Origin: UBA1557 sp041675185
GTDB lineage: Bacteria > Patescibacteriota > Patescibacteriia > Magasanikbacterales > UBA922
Reading direction: 5' to 3'
Assembly (NCBI GenBank): GCA_041675185.1
Contig: JBAYUH010000010.1
Coordinates: forward strand, 1 to 34,456
DNA length: 34,456 bases
Below, piece by piece: positions 7,928 to 15,340 of the stretch (the stretch's first letter is position 1; every line of letters begins with the position of its first letter). The notes below the pieces were generated by a model that searched no databases, was not told the origin of the DNA, and saw nothing but the letters and a program-made list of their open reading frames with translations. Both the position numbers and the translations under genes were made by a program.

Positions 7928-8308
7928 ATGTCATTGACAAAAAAACAAGAATTGGGAAAATGGGGAGAAGACGAAGCTGTCCATTTTTTAATTAACAAAA
8001 ATTATGAAATTATAGCTAGAAATTATAGTTTGCCAAAAAAAGGTGAGATAGATATCATAGCTTGGCATGTAAAAAATAAGATAGAAAAAACTTTGTGTTT
8101 TGTGGAAGTAAAGACTAGAAGTGTTTCTGATGATAGTGCTGAAAGATCAGTGGGAAAAAGAAAAATGTCTGCTTTGTTTGTTGTGGCCAAAAATTTTTGT
8201 TTTGAAAATAATATTGATTTAGATACTACCTATATTCAATTTGAACAAGTAAGTATTTATAAAGTGAATAATAGTGTAGAGATAAAGCATTATGAGATAC
8301 CATTATAA
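7928..8308 (+). CDS. YraN/UPF0102 family nuclease-like protein
   Basis: Start set at 7928 (126 residues); upstream in-frame codons overlap the methyltransferase gene and would add a spurious hydrophobic leader. The restriction-endonuclease-like core is clear: KKQELGKWGEDEAVHFL (residues 5-21), then ARNYSLPKKGEIDIIA with the conserved GEID, then FVEVKTRS with the E-x-K pair (60-62). UPF0102 proteins are predicted Holliday-junction-type or DNA-processing nucleases; activity is inferred. A TGAGG five bases before the ATG is one of the few Shine-Dalgarno-like sequences before a core gene here, and it overlaps the upstream stop codon, consistent with coupling. The next gene begins three bases after the stop. 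Confidence 0.92.
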   Translation: MSLTKKQELGKWGEDEAVHFLINKNYEIIARNYSLPKKGEIDIIAWHVKNKIEKTLCFVEVKTRSVSDDSAERSVGKRKMSALFVVAKNFCFENNIDLDTTYIQFEQVSIYKVNNSVEIKHYEIPL

Positions 8309-8311
8309 AAT

Positions 8312-9709
8312 ATGTTTGATTTTTTGAAGAAAAAAAATATTTATAATCTAGCTTTTGTTATTGTAATATTATTTTATATATTTACTCGTGTTTTGATGTA
8401 TTTGAAGTATGGTCAGATAGCTTTTGGCTATGATACTGGTATTTATAGACATTATATTATTGGTTATTTTGAACGTTTCGGAGATAAGACGTTAGTTCCT
8501 TTTGGTTTTGCTTATTTTAGTAATTTGTTTAGAATAATGGGTTTTTCAGTGAATTTTATTTTGTATGATTTGTATATTTTGCTTAGTGTGGGTATTTTGC
8601 TAGCCTTTTTTTATGTGGTCAAATTGTTTACTGAAAATAAATATATAGCACTTTTGGCAATGTTTTTGTATAGTATTTCAGTTGTTCAGTTTGAATTTTA
8701 TTGGTGGTTTTATTATCGTAATTTTTTATCTTTATTTTTCATATTGTTTTCTTTTATTTTGTTAAAGCGCAAATCATATTGGATTACTTTGAGTTTAATT
8801 ATCATTGGTACTATCCATCCTATATCTTATTTTTTTGTAGTTTTGTGTGGTTTTGTTTATTCTTTTTTTGATAAAGAAAAAAGAAAATTTATTTGGTTTA
8901 CTGGACTTTGGTCTTTGTTTTTGGTTCTACTTGTCAATTTTAGAGAATGGCAACTATATTTGGTGACAGCTTTTAGTAAAAATGGTTTTACTTTCAAATC
9001 AAATGGCACAATGAATGAATTTAGTGGTCAGTTTATAAGTGGTAATTTTTTTTGGAGACAAGTTATTTTTTATTTACCTTTTGCAGTTGTAGGTTTTTGG
9101 AAATTTTGGAAAAAACAAATTTTGTTTTCAGTTTTTACTTTTATTTCTTTTATATTATTGGTTTTGCAAGTTTTGTTTTATAAGAGAATATTTGTATTTG
9201 TAGATTTGTCTATTATTTTTTTTGCTAGTTTGGGATTGTTTGAAATTTTTAATTTTTTTACTAACAAAAAAAATTGGAAGATTGTATGGTCTATTATCTT
9301 TGCTATTTATATAGTAGTTTTATCAGTATTTTTGTTTAATTATGTCTTTAGCAAGAAAACTTTAATTTCAAAAAATGATTTTTCAGCTATAGCCTTTATA
9401 GATTACGATGTGGCTCCTAGTAGTTATTTGTTGGCTGTAAGTTCCAATTATGGACCTTGGTTGTATGGTTTTACAAACACTAGAGTTATTGCACCAGGGC
9501 TTTTTGAAAATGACAAATGGAGTATGGCTGATTGGAATACTTTTTGGTATTCCAATGATACTAATAAAATAAAAGATTTGTTTAGTGTTTATAATACAAA
9601 AACTATTTATGTTTATGTGGGTGAACAATTTAATTATTTTTCTAATATTTTAAAACAAAATGATATGTGTCAACATATAGATATTTTTTTGTGGCAGTGT
9701 GATTTGTAA
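8312..9709 (+). CDS. Polytopic membrane protein, probable GT-C type glycosyltransferase
   Basis: 465 residues, mostly membrane helices (about 10-12), with the last 110 residues more polar. After the first helix comes a loop with GYDTGIYRHYI (D41). A conserved acidic residue in this first loop, followed by an aromatic-rich stretch, is typical of GT-C fold glycosyltransferases that use lipid-linked sugars (PMT, ArnT and related families). The C-terminal tail (YDVAPSSYLLAVSSNYGPWLYG...) resembles the outer-face domain of such enzymes. Family assignment is by architecture only. The start is three bases after the YraN-like gene, so they are probably co-transcribed. It may work with the O-antigen ligase and mannose-1-phosphate guanylyltransferase on surface glycans. 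Confidence 0.75.
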   Translation: MFDFLKKKNIYNLAFVIVILFYIFTRVLMYLKYGQIAFGYDTGIYRHYIIGYFERFGDKTLVPFGFAYFSNLFRIMGFSVNFILYDLYILLSVGILLAFFYVVKLFTENKYIALLAMFLYSISVVQFEFYWWFYYRNFLSLFFILFSFILLKRKSYWITLSLIIIGTIHPISYFFVVLCGFVYSFFDKEKRKFIWFTGLWSLFLVLLVNFREWQLYLVTAFSKNGFTFKSNGTMNEFSGQFISGNFFWRQVIFYLPFAVVGFWKFWKKQILFSVFTFISFILLVLQVLFYKRIFVFVDLSIIFFASLGLFEIFNFFTNKKNWKIVWSIIFAIYIVVLSVFLFNYVFSKKTLISKNDFSAIAFIDYDVAPSSYLLAVSSNYGPWLYGFTNTRVIAPGLFENDKWSMADWNTFWYSNDTNKIKDLFSVYNTKTIYVYVGEQFNYFSNILKQNDMCQHIDIFLWQCDL

Positions 9710-9814
9710 TAACTGTGTATAAGTAGCGTTTTAGTATTACATTTATAAGTTGGATATGTTATTATGTAGATATATTTTATTTATTAAAATAATCTTAACT
9801 CTTAATTTCAAAAT

Positions 9815-10489
9815 ATGGACGAAGAAAAAACGCAAATTCAAGTCAAGTCGGCTTCCAAAACCAAAATGGCGATTGCTGTTGGTTTTCTAGGTTTTGCAGC
9901 ATTGGCAGCAGGCTTTGCTGGTTTGACGTTAAAACCTCTAAAGCCGGATCTAGTTTATAGCAAATCTACTGTTGCTACTGACGGAAGTCTAAATAAGTTT
10001 TCTATAACATTGAAGAATGCTGGAAATGCTAGTGTAGTAAGTCCTTTTGCGCTAAATATCAAATTGGGTGATGGGGTAAATGTTGTTAGAAATTTGAAAG
10101 TTATGAATTCTTTGTCAGTTACTACCAGAGGATCTTATGAAAATTTGGAATCAGCCACTGGTTCTTTTGATATTTTAGTCAAAAATTTTAGGTTAAGAAG
10201 TGGTCAATCTACTACTATAACTTTTTGGTTTGTAATACCTAGTGATTATAATTCAAATGTTTTATCTTTGAGATATACTTGGGATACAACCAATGTTGTT
10301 AGTGAATCAAATGAATTAAATATCAATAGAGGAAGTTTTAATATTGTCAAAGCAAGTTTAATTAAAGAGAGTCTTCCTGTATATGGTTATGGGTATAATT
10401 ACGGCTACGGTTATAATAATCCTACATATACATACGGTTATGGTTACAATTATGACTATGGCTACGGTTATGGCTACAATCCTAAATAA
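9815..10489 (+). CDS. Surface-exposed CARDB-like protein with Tyr/Gly-rich tail
   Basis: 224 residues. A short charged cytoplasmic N-terminus is followed by one membrane helix (about 18-38, MAIAVGFLGFAALAAGFAG). From residue 43 a CARDB-like (Ig-fold adhesion) domain begins: KPDLVYSKSTVATDG, then FSITLKNAGNASVVSPFAL, and on to FWFVIPSDYNSNVLSLRYTW. The last 35 residues alternate Tyr, Gly and Asn (YGYGYNYGYGYNN and similar). It is probably anchored by the N-terminal helix with the rest outside. Tyr/Gly tails in other proteins mediate self-association or attachment; that is inference. It is monocistronic, with a hairpin terminator at 10537-10562. Confidence 0.75.
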   Translation: MDEEKTQIQVKSASKTKMAIAVGFLGFAALAAGFAGLTLKPLKPDLVYSKSTVATDGSLNKFSITLKNAGNASVVSPFALNIKLGDGVNVVRNLKVMNSLSVTTRGSYENLESATGSFDILVKNFRLRSGQSTTITFWFVIPSDYNSNVLSLRYTWDTTNVVSESNELNINRGSFNIVKASLIKESLPVYGYGYNYGYGYNNPTYTYGYGYNYDYGYGYGYNPK

Positions 10490-10536
10490 CAATGAGTTGA
10501 CTAAAAATGTAAAATTTTAAATAAAAGTAAAAAAAT

Positions 10537-10562
10537 AAAAACTCTCTAATCTGAGAGTTTTT
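10537..10562 (+). terminator. Rho-independent terminator after the CARDB-like gene
   Basis: AAAACTCTC (10538-10546) pairs with GAGAGTTTT (10553-10561) across a six-base loop TAATCT, and a T-run follows. Confidence 0.88.
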
Positions 10563-10608
10563 GTTTTAGAGTATGTTCATGATATTTTTTAAATTGTAAT
10601 ACATAAAA

Positions 10609-10637
10609 TTGGTTTATCTGTTTTTATATGCTATAAT
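10609..10637 (+). promoter_or_regulatory. Sigma70-type promoter of the AAA+ ATPase gene
   Basis: TTGGTT (10609-10614), a 17-base spacer and TATAAT (10632-10637), 33 bases before the ATG at 10671. Confidence 0.7.
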
Positions 10638-10670
10638 ATTATAGACGTAAATTTTAAACTCACAAAAAAT

Positions 10671-11846
10671 ATGGATTATTTTCAAATTATTCAGTGGATT
10701 GGTATTGTTTTGATAATTGTTAGTTTATTGATTTATTTTTCTTCCAAAAAAGGTTATGCTTTTTTACCAAAAAATAGTAGTTCTTCCAATTCTGGTATGG
10801 CTGGTGGTTTTACCACTGATATCACTGAAATGGCAAGGATTGGTAAGATTGATCCAGTGATTGGACGCGATGAAGAAATTTTACGTGTTACTCAGATTCT
10901 CACTAGACGTCGTAAAAATAATGTAATTTTGGTTGGTGAACCTGGTGTTGGTAAGACTGCTATTGTGGAAGGTTTAGCTTTGAAGCTTGTTACCGATGAT
11001 GTCCCTGCTGTTTTGAAAAATAAAAGAGTTTTAGTTTTGCAAGTAGCTGACCTTATTAGTGGTACCAAATATCGTGGTGAATTTGAACATAGAGTCAAAC
11101 AATTAGTTGATTATATCAAAAATTCTGGTCGTAGTGTTATTTTGTTTATTGATGAAATACATTCTATCATGCAGACCAAAGGTGCTGAAGGCTCTGTTAA
11201 TATTTCTGATATTTTGAAACCAGCTTTGGCTCGAGGTGAGTTGCAAGTGATAGGTGCAACTACAAAAAAAGAATATGATCAATATATTTTGCCAGATGAA
11301 AGCTTGGAAAGAAGATTTCAAAAAGTGATGGTTGACGAGCCAACTATTGAAGAGTCAATTGAAATTTTGAAAGGTTTGAAAAAGAATTATGAATTGTATC
11401 ATAAAGTTATTTTTACAGACGAAGCTATAGACAAAGCTGTCAGATATTCTGAAGAATATATCAAAGGACGTCATCTACCAGACAAAGCAATCGATATAAT
11501 GGATGAAGCAGCAGCTATGATTCATGTTCATGAAAAAGAAATTCCAGATCATGCTGTAGCTTTACTTTATGGTGCAGCTGATAATGTAGTCAAAGACAAT
11601 GGTATAGAAACAACTGTGATAAAAAATCTAAAAAAAGAATTGTTGGGTTTACGTCATCAAGAAGCGACTTTGACTGATACTAAAGAAATAGAAAGTTTGC
11701 GTAAACATGTTGTAGAAAAAGTAAAAGAAATTCAAAAAGAAGAATCAATAATTTTGGAAAAGAAAGGTTGGCCAAAAGTTACGGCTGAACATATTAGAAT
11801 CGTGGTTGCTGAGTGGTCAGGTATGAAAGAAAAAGATATAAAATAG
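10671..11846 (+). CDS. Membrane-anchored single-module Clp-type AAA+ ATPase
   Basis: 391 residues. A membrane helix (residues 6-23) and a short Ser-rich linker lead into one complete ClpA/ClpC D1-type AAA+ module. It carries GKIDPVIGRDEEI (58-70), Walker A GEPGVGKT (89-96), the pore-loop region GTKYRGEFE (131-139), Walker B ILFIDE (157-162), sensor IGATTKKEY (194-202), arginine finger LERRF (212-216) and the lid motif RHLPDKAIDIMDEAAAM. After about residue 325 there is only a short coiled stretch like the start of a ClpC middle domain, then a short tail. The N-domain and the second AAA+ module with its ClpP-binding loop are missing. It probably unfolds or remodels proteins at the membrane without ClpP; that is inference. 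The gene is full length by context (own promoter, clean stop). Confidence 0.88.
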   Translation: MDYFQIIQWIGIVLIIVSLLIYFSSKKGYAFLPKNSSSSNSGMAGGFTTDITEMARIGKIDPVIGRDEEILRVTQILTRRRKNNVILVGEPGVGKTAIVEGLALKLVTDDVPAVLKNKRVLVLQVADLISGTKYRGEFEHRVKQLVDYIKNSGRSVILFIDEIHSIMQTKGAEGSVNISDILKPALARGELQVIGATTKKEYDQYILPDESLERRFQKVMVDEPTIEESIEILKGLKKNYELYHKVIFTDEAIDKAVRYSEEYIKGRHLPDKAIDIMDEAAAMIHVHEKEIPDHAVALLYGAADNVVKDNGIETTVIKNLKKELLGLRHQEATLTDTKEIESLRKHVVEKVKEIQKEESIILEKKGWPKVTAEHIRIVVAEWSGMKEKDIK

Positions 11847-11912
11847 TAGTTTTGTTTTATTTTTTAATGGAATTTTTGTACACTTTGGATATCTGGGTGT
11901 TTCTTTCAAAAC

Positions 11913-11941
11913 TTGACAAACTAGCTATTCTTTGTTATCAT
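11913..11941 (+). promoter_or_regulatory. Strong sigma70-type promoter of nusA
   Basis: TTGACA (11913-11918), a 17-base spacer and TATCAT (11936-11941). Transcription should begin near 11948, just before the 11952-11975 hairpin, leaving a leader of about 70 bases. Confidence 0.8.
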
Positions 11942-11951
11942 GTATTTCGTA

Positions 11952-11975
11952 AGCTAGCATCATAAAATGCTAGCT
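11952..11975 (+). promoter_or_regulatory. Leader hairpin/palindrome at the 5' end of nusA mRNA
   Basis: A perfect 9-bp inverted repeat AGCTAGCAT/ATGCTAGCT with a six-base loop, followed by ATTTT. It starts 11 bases after the -10 box. It may cap the mRNA, act as a weak attenuator or be a repressor operator. As a terminator of the upstream ATPase gene it would also serve. Confidence 0.65.
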
Positions 11976-12020
11976 ATTTTAAACTAAAACTTAATTCATT
12001 TATTTAAATTAACAAAAAAT

Positions 12021-13262
12021 ATGTCATCAGAAATCGCAAAAAGTTTACAGTTTCTCTGTGATGAAAAAGGTTTGGAATATAAGGTAGTATTAGATGCTTT
12101 GCAAACAGCTCTTGCTGCTGCTTATCGTAAAGATTTTGGTAATAAACAACAAAATATCCAAGTTATTTTTGATCCAGAAACTGGTGATATGAAAATTTGG
12201 GATGAAAAAGAAGTAGTAGAAGATATTGATGAAGAAACTTTGGTACATGATCAAGAGGAATTATCCAAACGTCGTGAAGATGCTCATAAGTCTGGTAGAG
12301 AATTGAATGACGAAGAAATGGAAGGCTTGATGCGTTTCAATCCAAAAACACAAATCATGTTGGCTGGTGCCAAAGAACATAGTAAAAAAGCCAAAATTGG
12401 TGATACTATAAAAATTGATTTGGAACTTCCAGGTGATTTTGGTCGTATGGCAGCCCAAACTGCCAAACAAGTCATTATCCAAAAACTCCGTGAAGCAGAA
12501 CGTGGTAATGTTTTTGAAGATTTCAAAAATCAAGAAAAAGGTATTGTTCAAGGTGTGGTCCAGCGTCGTGATAGAAGTGGTGGCTTTATTATTGATCTTG
12601 GAAAAATTACAGGTATTTTGCCAAGTAATGAAATGGTACCACGCGAAAGATACACTCTAGGGAATCGTATGCGTTTTTTTGTTTTGTCAGTTAATATGGG
12701 TAATCGTGGTCCTGAAATTATTTTGTCTCGCAAAGACAAACGTATTGTAGAAGTAGTTTTCAGTCAAGAAATTCCAGAAATTTCTGCAGGGGATGTAATT
12801 ATCAAAGGTATTGCTCGTGATGCTGGTAATCGTTCCAAAGTTTCTGTCTTTACAGAAGACGAATCTATTGATCCGATCGGTTCTTGTATTGGTCAACGTG
12901 GTAGTCGTATTACTACTATTATCGAAGAATTGGGTGGAGAGAAAATAGATATTATCCAATATAGTGAAAAACCAGTAGAATATATCAAAAATTCTTTATC
13001 TCCAGCTAAAGTTGATAAAGTAGAATTGAATGAAGAAAATAAAGAAGCCTTGGCTATGGTAGCTAGTGATCAATTTTCTTTGGCTATTGGTCGTGGTGGA
13101 CAAAATGTTCGTCTGGCGGCTGATCTTACTGGTTGGAAAATAAAAGTTCAAGATCTTGGTGGCAAAAAAGAAGTTAGTAGCGAAGATGAGTTAGCTGAAG
13201 TAGAAAAAGCTCTAAAAGAAAAAGCAGAAACAATAGAAACAAAAGAAGATGTTGTTGAATAA
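12021..13262 (+). CDS. nusA: Transcription termination/antitermination factor NusA
   Basis: 413 residues with the standard NusA order. The N-terminal polymerase-binding domain (1 to about 150) carries ALQTALAAAYRKDFG. The S1 domain is at about 172-240 (GIVQGVVQRRDRSGGFIIDLGKITGILP). KH1 is at about 245-320 with IGQRGSRI, and KH2 at about 325-378 with IGRGGQNVRLAADLTGWKI. It modulates pausing, hairpin-dependent termination and antitermination on RNA polymerase. Two features are notable: an acidic, helical stretch in the N-domain (about residues 60-105) and a Glu/Lys-rich C-terminal tail instead of the acidic-repeat domains of E. coli. It has its own strong promoter and a hairpin leader. It lies directly upstream of yidC, which has a separate promoter. 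No Shine-Dalgarno: AAAAAATATG. Confidence 0.97.
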   Translation: MSSEIAKSLQFLCDEKGLEYKVVLDALQTALAAAYRKDFGNKQQNIQVIFDPETGDMKIWDEKEVVEDIDEETLVHDQEELSKRREDAHKSGRELNDEEMEGLMRFNPKTQIMLAGAKEHSKKAKIGDTIKIDLELPGDFGRMAAQTAKQVIIQKLREAERGNVFEDFKNQEKGIVQGVVQRRDRSGGFIIDLGKITGILPSNEMVPRERYTLGNRMRFFVLSVNMGNRGPEIILSRKDKRIVEVVFSQEIPEISAGDVIIKGIARDAGNRSKVSVFTEDESIDPIGSCIGQRGSRITTIIEELGGEKIDIIQYSEKPVEYIKNSLSPAKVDKVELNEENKEALAMVASDQFSLAIGRGGQNVRLAADLTGWKIKVQDLGGKKEVSSEDELAEVEKALKEKAETIETKEDVVE

Positions 13263-13291
13263 TTGTTTTGTTCAACTGTGCATGTTATAAT
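13263..13291 (+). promoter_or_regulatory. Sigma70-type promoter of yidC
   Basis: TTGTTT (13263-13268), a 17-base spacer and TATAAT (13286-13291) directly after the nusA stop, 29 bases before the yidC ATG. Confidence 0.65.
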
Positions 13292-13320
13292 TAATTTCTC
13301 TTTATATTTAATTTCTATTT

Positions 13321-14109
13321 ATGCAAGCATTATTTCAAGCTATACTTACACAACCTATTTTCAATTTGTTTGTAGGTTTGTACAATCTTATTCCTGATGT
13401 TGGTGTAGTGATTTTGATTATCACAATAATTATCAAATTATTATTATACCCAAGTACCAACAAATCTATCAAGGCTCAAAAAGATTTGACAGAATTACAA
13501 CCAAAATTGGAAGAGTTAAAAAAGAAATATGTAGGTGATCAACAGAAAATTGCCACAGAAACTATGGCTCTTTACAAAGAACACAAAGTAAACCCTTTTG
13601 GTTCTTGTCTGCCTTTGCTTATCCAATTGCCAGTGTTTCTAGCTCTTTATTGGGTTCTTAAATCAGTTTTTGATGGTGCTAATTTTGATTTACTTTATTC
13701 TTTTATAAAGAATCCAGAACAAATAAATTCAGTCACTTTGGGTCTGTTTGATCTTAGTAAAAATGGTAATATTTTCTTAGCATTATTGGCTGGTGCTGCT
13801 CAATTTGCCCAAGCAAAAATGTTTACTCGCAAGCAACCTCCGAAAACAGCTGGTCCTGGTGCCAAAGACGAATCCATGACAGCGATGATGAACAAACAGA
13901 TGACTTATTTTATGCCAGTTATTACTGTTATGATTGGTTACCAACTTCCTGGTGGTTTGGCACTTTATTGGTTTTTGTCCACTGGTATTACTGCTTTGCA
14001 ACAAGTAATTTTGTTCCGCAAACACAATGGTGCTAGTCCAAGTGCTACCGCCTCAACAGATAAAAAAGAAGATAAAGATAATGTAATTGAAGGAAAAATT
14101 AGTGAATAA
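13321..14109 (+). CDS. yidC: YidC/Oxa1 family membrane protein insertase
   Basis: 262 residues, the short form lacking the large periplasmic domain of Gram-negative YidC. The conserved five-helix core is visible: a first helix (VVILIITIIIKLLLYP) leading into the cytoplasmic coiled hairpin TNKSIKAQKDLTELQPKLEELKKKY, then NPFGSCLPLLIQLPVFLALYWVLKSVF, and later a pair of helices in MTYFMPVITVMIGYQLPGGLALYWFLSTGI. A polar C-terminal tail with EDKDN may face the ribosome. It inserts membrane proteins alone or with SecYEG. The N-terminus has no lipobox and no cleavable signal. The hairpin terminator at 14132-14159 ends the unit. In many bacteria yidC sits by rpmH/rnpA; here it follows nusA. Confidence 0.95.
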   Translation: MQALFQAILTQPIFNLFVGLYNLIPDVGVVILIITIIIKLLLYPSTNKSIKAQKDLTELQPKLEELKKKYVGDQQKIATETMALYKEHKVNPFGSCLPLLIQLPVFLALYWVLKSVFDGANFDLLYSFIKNPEQINSVTLGLFDLSKNGNIFLALLAGAAQFAQAKMFTRKQPPKTAGPGAKDESMTAMMNKQMTYFMPVITVMIGYQLPGGLALYWFLSTGITALQQVILFRKHNGASPSATASTDKKEDKDNVIEGKISE

Positions 14110-14131
14110 TTTAGCTAATTAGAAGTAAAAT

Positions 14132-14159
14132 AGACAGATTTTTGAAAATCTGTCTTTTA
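14132..14159 (+). terminator. Rho-independent terminator after yidC
   Basis: AGACAGATTTT (14132-14142) pairs with AAAATCTGTCT (14145-14155), followed by TTTTATTTTTG. Confidence 0.9.
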
Positions 14160-14237
14160 TTTTTGTTTGTTTTGGGTTAAAATGGTAGTATAGTTTTAGA
14201 TTTGATCAAATTAAATGGTTTTTACTTTTTGCAATGG

Positions 14238-14265
14238 GTAGTGACAGGTTGCGACTTGTCACTAC
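14238..14265. repeat. 28-bp REP-like palindrome
   Basis: GTAGTGACAGG and CTTGTCACTAC form an 11-bp stem (one G-T pair) around TTGCGA. It is GC-richer than the AT-rich spacer and does not follow a stop directly, so it resembles a repetitive extragenic palindrome rather than a terminator. Confidence 0.6.
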
Positions 14266-14292
14266 GGATGTTGCTAAAAGATTTTGTAGATT

Positions 14293-15243
14293 ATGAATAA
14301 TTATAACAACACCCAAATTCAAGAAGCCATACTAAAAACATTAGCTTATTTTGATATTTTTTCTTATCCTTTGACAAATGAAGAATTGAAACGTCTACTT
14401 TGGTTTCCAAACAATTTGTCTAATGAAAATTTTTTGGTTAATTTGCAAATCCTGTTGAATAATAAACAAATTGTTTGTGAGCGTAGCTTTTATTTTTTGA
14501 AAAGTAGTAAAGAAAATATTACAAGTCGTCAGACTAGAGTGAAATTAGTAGAACAAAAAATGTCTATTGCCAAAAGAGCTGTAGAAAAATTACGAAAAGT
14601 ACCATTTTTACGCGCTGTCTTTGTTTGTAATACTGTAGCATCTGGTATACCTAATATAGATAGCGATATAGACGTGTTTGTGATTGCGCGTCAAAATTAT
14701 ATTTGGTTAGTGCGGTTTTTTTCTACTATTATTCTCAAGTTTTTTCGTTTGCGTACCTCAAAAACTAATCATAAAAATAGGGTCTGCCTTAGTTTCTACA
14801 CTACAGACAATAATCTAAATTTGGAAAAATTAAAAATGAAAAATAAAACAGATATTTATCTCGTATACTGGCTTTTGCAGTTGGTACCTATCTATGATCC
14901 AGAAAATCTATATACTAGTATCATGCGTGCCAACAAATGGCTTGGTGAATTTGTCAATGTGAAAGATTATAATTATGATTTGGTGGATTATTTGAAAATA
15001 AAAAATAATAAAAATGATTTGAAAATAAAAAATATACTAGAAAAATTTTTTGTTGAAAAAAAAATTCTTGTAAATTTTTTGAAAAAAGTGCAAATACCGA
15101 AAATAAGAAAAAATTATGGGTTGTATGCTGATATGTCAGATACGCGAGTAGTTATTTCAGATGATTTTCTCAAGTTTCACGAAAATGATAGAAGAAAAGA
15201 ATATTGTGAAAAATGGGTGAAGAGTTGTGAGAATGTATTATAA
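14293..15243 (+). CDS. Nucleotidyltransferase-like protein with winged-helix N-terminus
   Basis: 316 residues. Residues about 9-65 (AILKTLAYFDIFSYPLTNEELKRLLW) look like a winged-helix domain. Residues 105-140 hold FLRAVFVCNTVASGIPNIDSDIDVFVIAR, which resembles the DNA polymerase beta-like nucleotidyltransferase signature in which DSDID supplies two metal-binding carboxylates. The usual GS motif before it is degenerate (NTVASG), so catalysis is uncertain. The rest is helical and basic. Substrate and partner are unknown. Its position before an O-antigen ligase gene hints at glycan assembly, but that is weak. The stop is followed at once by a TCCGCC/GGCGGA mini-hairpin. Confidence 0.65.
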   Translation: MNNYNNTQIQEAILKTLAYFDIFSYPLTNEELKRLLWFPNNLSNENFLVNLQILLNNKQIVCERSFYFLKSSKENITSRQTRVKLVEQKMSIAKRAVEKLRKVPFLRAVFVCNTVASGIPNIDSDIDVFVIARQNYIWLVRFFSTIILKFFRLRTSKTNHKNRVCLSFYTTDNNLNLEKLKMKNKTDIYLVYWLLQLVPIYDPENLYTSIMRANKWLGEFVNVKDYNYDLVDYLKIKNNKNDLKIKNILEKFFVEKKILVNFLKKVQIPKIRKNYGLYADMSDTRVVISDDFLKFHENDRRKEYCEKWVKSCENVL

Positions 15244-15258
15244 TCCGCCAAAGGCGGA
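15244..15258 (+). repeat. TCCRCC-GGYGGA mini-hairpin, copy 2
   Basis: TCCGCC-AAA-GGCGGA immediately after the stop codon of the 14293 gene. Sister copies are at 4598-4612 (copy 1) and 19268-19282 (copy 3). Confidence 0.7.
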
Positions 15259-15340
15259 CAAAGTTTAATTCGGGGACGAGAAATATTCAATTTATACCTC
15301 ATCTTAATCTAGGCGATGCTACGAGATAGTTCATAATTTT

